64,000 bases of DNA from Lactococcus taiwanensis (lineage in GTDB: Bacteria > Bacillota > Bacilli > Lactobacillales > Streptococcaceae): NCBI RefSeq assembly GCF_014905395.1, contig NZ_BNDT01000003.1, positions 124,001 to 188,000 on the forward strand, written 5' to 3'. Positions within the stretch are counted from its first letter, which is position 1. Every line of letters starts with the position of its first letter. The notes beneath the pieces are model-generated. The model made no database searches. It was not told the origin of the DNA and saw only the letters and a list, made by a program, of their open reading frames with translations. Shown in pieces: positions 62,542 through 64,000 of the stretch. The translations under genes and the position numbers were made by a program.

Positions 62542-63426
62542 TTTATGGTTTGTTGGCAAATTAATGAGAAATAATGCCAAAAAGACAATTAATATTCCCA
62601 GGCGTTGTAATCCCAAAAATGAGACATTAAGAAACATAGTAGAAATTAAAATCGCGGTTACTGGTTCAAGCATTCCGAGCATCCCTACGACGTGGGGTTC
62701 AGTATATTTTAAACTGTTAATATAGAGAGGATAGGCTAAAAGTGTACCGATAATAACAATTAAAAGAATTAATAACAGATCAATTTGATCAATGTTTGTT
62801 GGCATAACAGTTAAGGGATGAAAGAAATTAGAAATAATTCCTCCGATCAATAAGGCCCACGCGACAACGTTTAAGGCAGAATGATCTTTGAGGAGGGGAC
62901 AAGGGATTAGCGTATAGGCACAGACCCCGAGTGCTGATAAAAGTCCCCAAATAAGTGCGGAAGCTGAAAAACTAAGTTTACCTAAATTACCGTTGGTTAC
63001 TAAAAGGAAAACCCCTATTAAAGAAAGGAAAATCGCAATAATATCGAGTCGTCTTGGGAGAGTTTTACTCTTGATAGCTAAAATTACAATGATGATCGAA
63101 GGACCTAAGGATTGGAGAATAGTAGCAATCGCGGCATTTCCATAAAATACAGATAATAAAAAAGAGGTTTGAGCAAATAGCACACCCAAAATGCCAAAAG
63201 CGATAATTCTTAAACTGGATTTAAAAGAATACCAAACACTGAAAATATTGTTTTTAGTAAGTCCTAACCCGCAGAGTAAGATTAGACCAGAAAAAAGCAT
63301 GCGAATTGTAACTAGCCATCCTGGTTGGATAGCACACCGTTTAAATAGAATACCTGCAAGGATGCTGCTTATACCAAAAAAAGCAGCACCCAACGAAGCA
63401 TAGGCTACTCCCCTAAATTTATACAT
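62539..63426 (-). CDS. EamA-family (drug/metabolite) permease
   Basis: 295 residues, ten helices in two EamA repeats: the first from AYASLGAAFFGISSILAGILFK to the VLFAQTSFLLSVFYGNAAIATILQSLGPSIIIVI region, the second from ALIWGLLSALGVCAYTL to VGMLGMLEPVTAILISTMFL. Members export amino acids or other metabolites; no substrate can be assigned. TTTGGGGAGATTTT precedes the ATG. Transcribed alone. Confidence 0.87.
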   Translation of the reverse strand: MYKFRGVAYASLGAAFFGISSILAGILFKRCAIQPGWLVTIRMLFSGLILLCGLGLTKNNIFSVWYSFKSSLRIIAFGILGVLFAQTSFLLSVFYGNAAIATILQSLGPSIIIVILAIKSKTLPRRLDIIAIFLSLIGVFLLVTNGNLGKLSFSASALIWGLLSALGVCAYTLIPCPLLKDHSALNVVAWALLIGGIISNFFHPLTVMPTNIDQIDLLLILLIVIIGTLLAYPLYINSLKYTEPHVVGMLGMLEPVTAILISTMFLNVSFLGLQRLGILIVFLALFLINLPTNHK

Positions 63427-63528
63427 AAAATCTCCCCAAATTATTCTTCTTGTATCTCATCGCTACTCCTTGTTAAATATTATATAAAAAATACAGGTGA
63501 GAGTAAAATATTCACTGGAAAATGCATA

Positions 63529-63560
63529 AAAAAATACTAATTATTCGAATTAGTATTTTG
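63529..63560. terminator. Terminator of the Fur-family gene
   Basis: AAAATACTAAT / ATTAGTATTTT near-perfect palindrome around TATTCGA, usable on both strands, 26 nt beyond the minus-strand gene's stop. Confidence 0.8.
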
Positions 63561-63585
63561 AGAGTTATTTCTGGGGAAGTGGGAA

Positions 63586-63972
63586 TCAATCTTCTATCCC
63601 ATAAATTTCAACTTTATAGCCTGTAATTGTTAGTCCAGTGGCTTGTCGAGCAGCTTCTATCAGTGGCCGGAAATCAAAATTATCGACATTAATGATTTCA
63701 CCTGTCGTTTTGTTAACGACATGATAATGAGGATCTCCGTAGTAGTCGTATCTTCTCTTAGAGCCGTCGTTAATGGCGATGACTAGCTCACTCTCTATCA
63801 GTTTTTCTAGTGTATTATAGACTGTCGCTAAACTGATATTATCTAGATCTTCGTGGATTTGTTCAGCTGTAGGGTGTGTTTGATGTGATATCAAATAGTC
63901 TAAGACGATAAGTCGTTGAGAGGTTGCCTTCAGGCCATGTTCTTGTAATAACGCTTTTAAATCTTGCTCCAA
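63586..63972 (-). CDS. Fur-family regulator (PerR-like) without cysteines
   Basis: 128 residues. N-terminal winged helix GLKATSQRLIVLDYLISHQTHPTAEQIHEDL...SLATVYNTLEKLIESELV, the classic Fur/PerR DNA-reading helix. The C-terminal dimer domain starts YDYYGDPHYHVVNKTTGEIINVDN, with regulatory-site His/Asp residues. It has no cysteine at all, so the structural zinc CxxC pairs are missing, unlike most Fur and PerR proteins; short forms lacking one or both are known. The start is a TTG behind GAGAGGTGAG; no ATG or GTG is in frame nearby. Adjacent to a manganese importer, so a manganese- or peroxide-responsive role is plausible but inferred. Confidence 0.83.
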   Translation of the reverse strand: MEQDLKALLQEHGLKATSQRLIVLDYLISHQTHPTAEQIHEDLDNISLATVYNTLEKLIESELVIAINDGSKRRYDYYGDPHYHVVNKTTGEIINVDNFDFRPLIEAARQATGLTITGYKVEIYGIED

Positions 63973-64000
63973 AGTCCGCTCACCTCTCTTTCTATACTGA

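Overview
The window looks like chromosome of a Lactococcus, most likely the L. lactis / L. cremoris group. The evidence is low-GC firmicute coding with AGGAGG-type ribosome binding sites, five promoters with PurR activator boxes of the lactococcal type (AWWWCCGAACWWT), a CtsR-type clpB promoter, catabolite (cre-like) sites, and Rgg, Spx and PerR/Fur-type regulators. No tRNA, rRNA, CRISPR array or complete insertion sequence was seen.

Left third (1-27 kb): a purine biosynthesis supercluster, purL-purF, purM-purN, hprT, purH and purD-purE-purK, each unit with its own PurBox promoter. Accessory, mostly defence-type genes are lodged at its seams. They are the C-terminal part of a PLD-type restriction endonuclease at the left edge; a GIY-YIG/DUF2075 helicase-like ATPase coupled to a MazG-like pyrophosphohydrolase (4.9-7.0 kb); and a decaying island between clpB and purM (10.6-17.6 kb). 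That island holds an AAA ATPase, a fused nuclease-methylase (BcgI-like) gene broken by two 1-nt shifts and an amber codon, an intact specificity subunit, an unknown protein followed by an amber-interrupted PemK/MazF-like toxin, a four-helix membrane protein, and a Fic gene whose active-site segment is deleted. clpB, an MBL-fold hydrolase, a HAD nucleotidase and a serine-rich anchored protein are interspersed.

Middle (27-41.6 kb): an arabinose catabolic locus. It has an AraR-like regulator whose start codon appears lost, an arabinose/xylose-type MFS permease divergent from araB-araD-araA, then phosphoketolase, which splits the xylulose-5-phosphate made by AraBDA. Between regulator and transporter lie a Spx-like protein, an Rgg-type regulator, and a three-gene exopolysaccharide-type operon (two-helix partner, processive GT2 synthase, degenerate membrane-anchored EAL protein).

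Right part (41.6-56.8 kb): an alpha-mannoside regulon. A GntR/LacI hybrid repressor and GH92 mannosidase are divergent from GH125, GH38, two ABC permeases, a solute-binding lipoprotein, a YesL-type protein, a GH1 enzyme and two ROK sugar kinases. An identical 14-bp operator lies at both divergent promoters. The glycosidases lack signal peptides, so imported oligosaccharides are probably trimmed in the cytoplasm and the sugars then phosphorylated by the ROK kinases.

End (56.9-64 kb): guaA with a strong leader hairpin, a manganese-type ABC transporter (ATPase, permease, lipoprotein), an ArsB/SLC13-type permease, an EamA permease and a cysteine-free Fur-family regulator. A short repeat, ACTGACRG and its complement, is scattered through the window, singly inside genes and as inverted pairs forming terminators.
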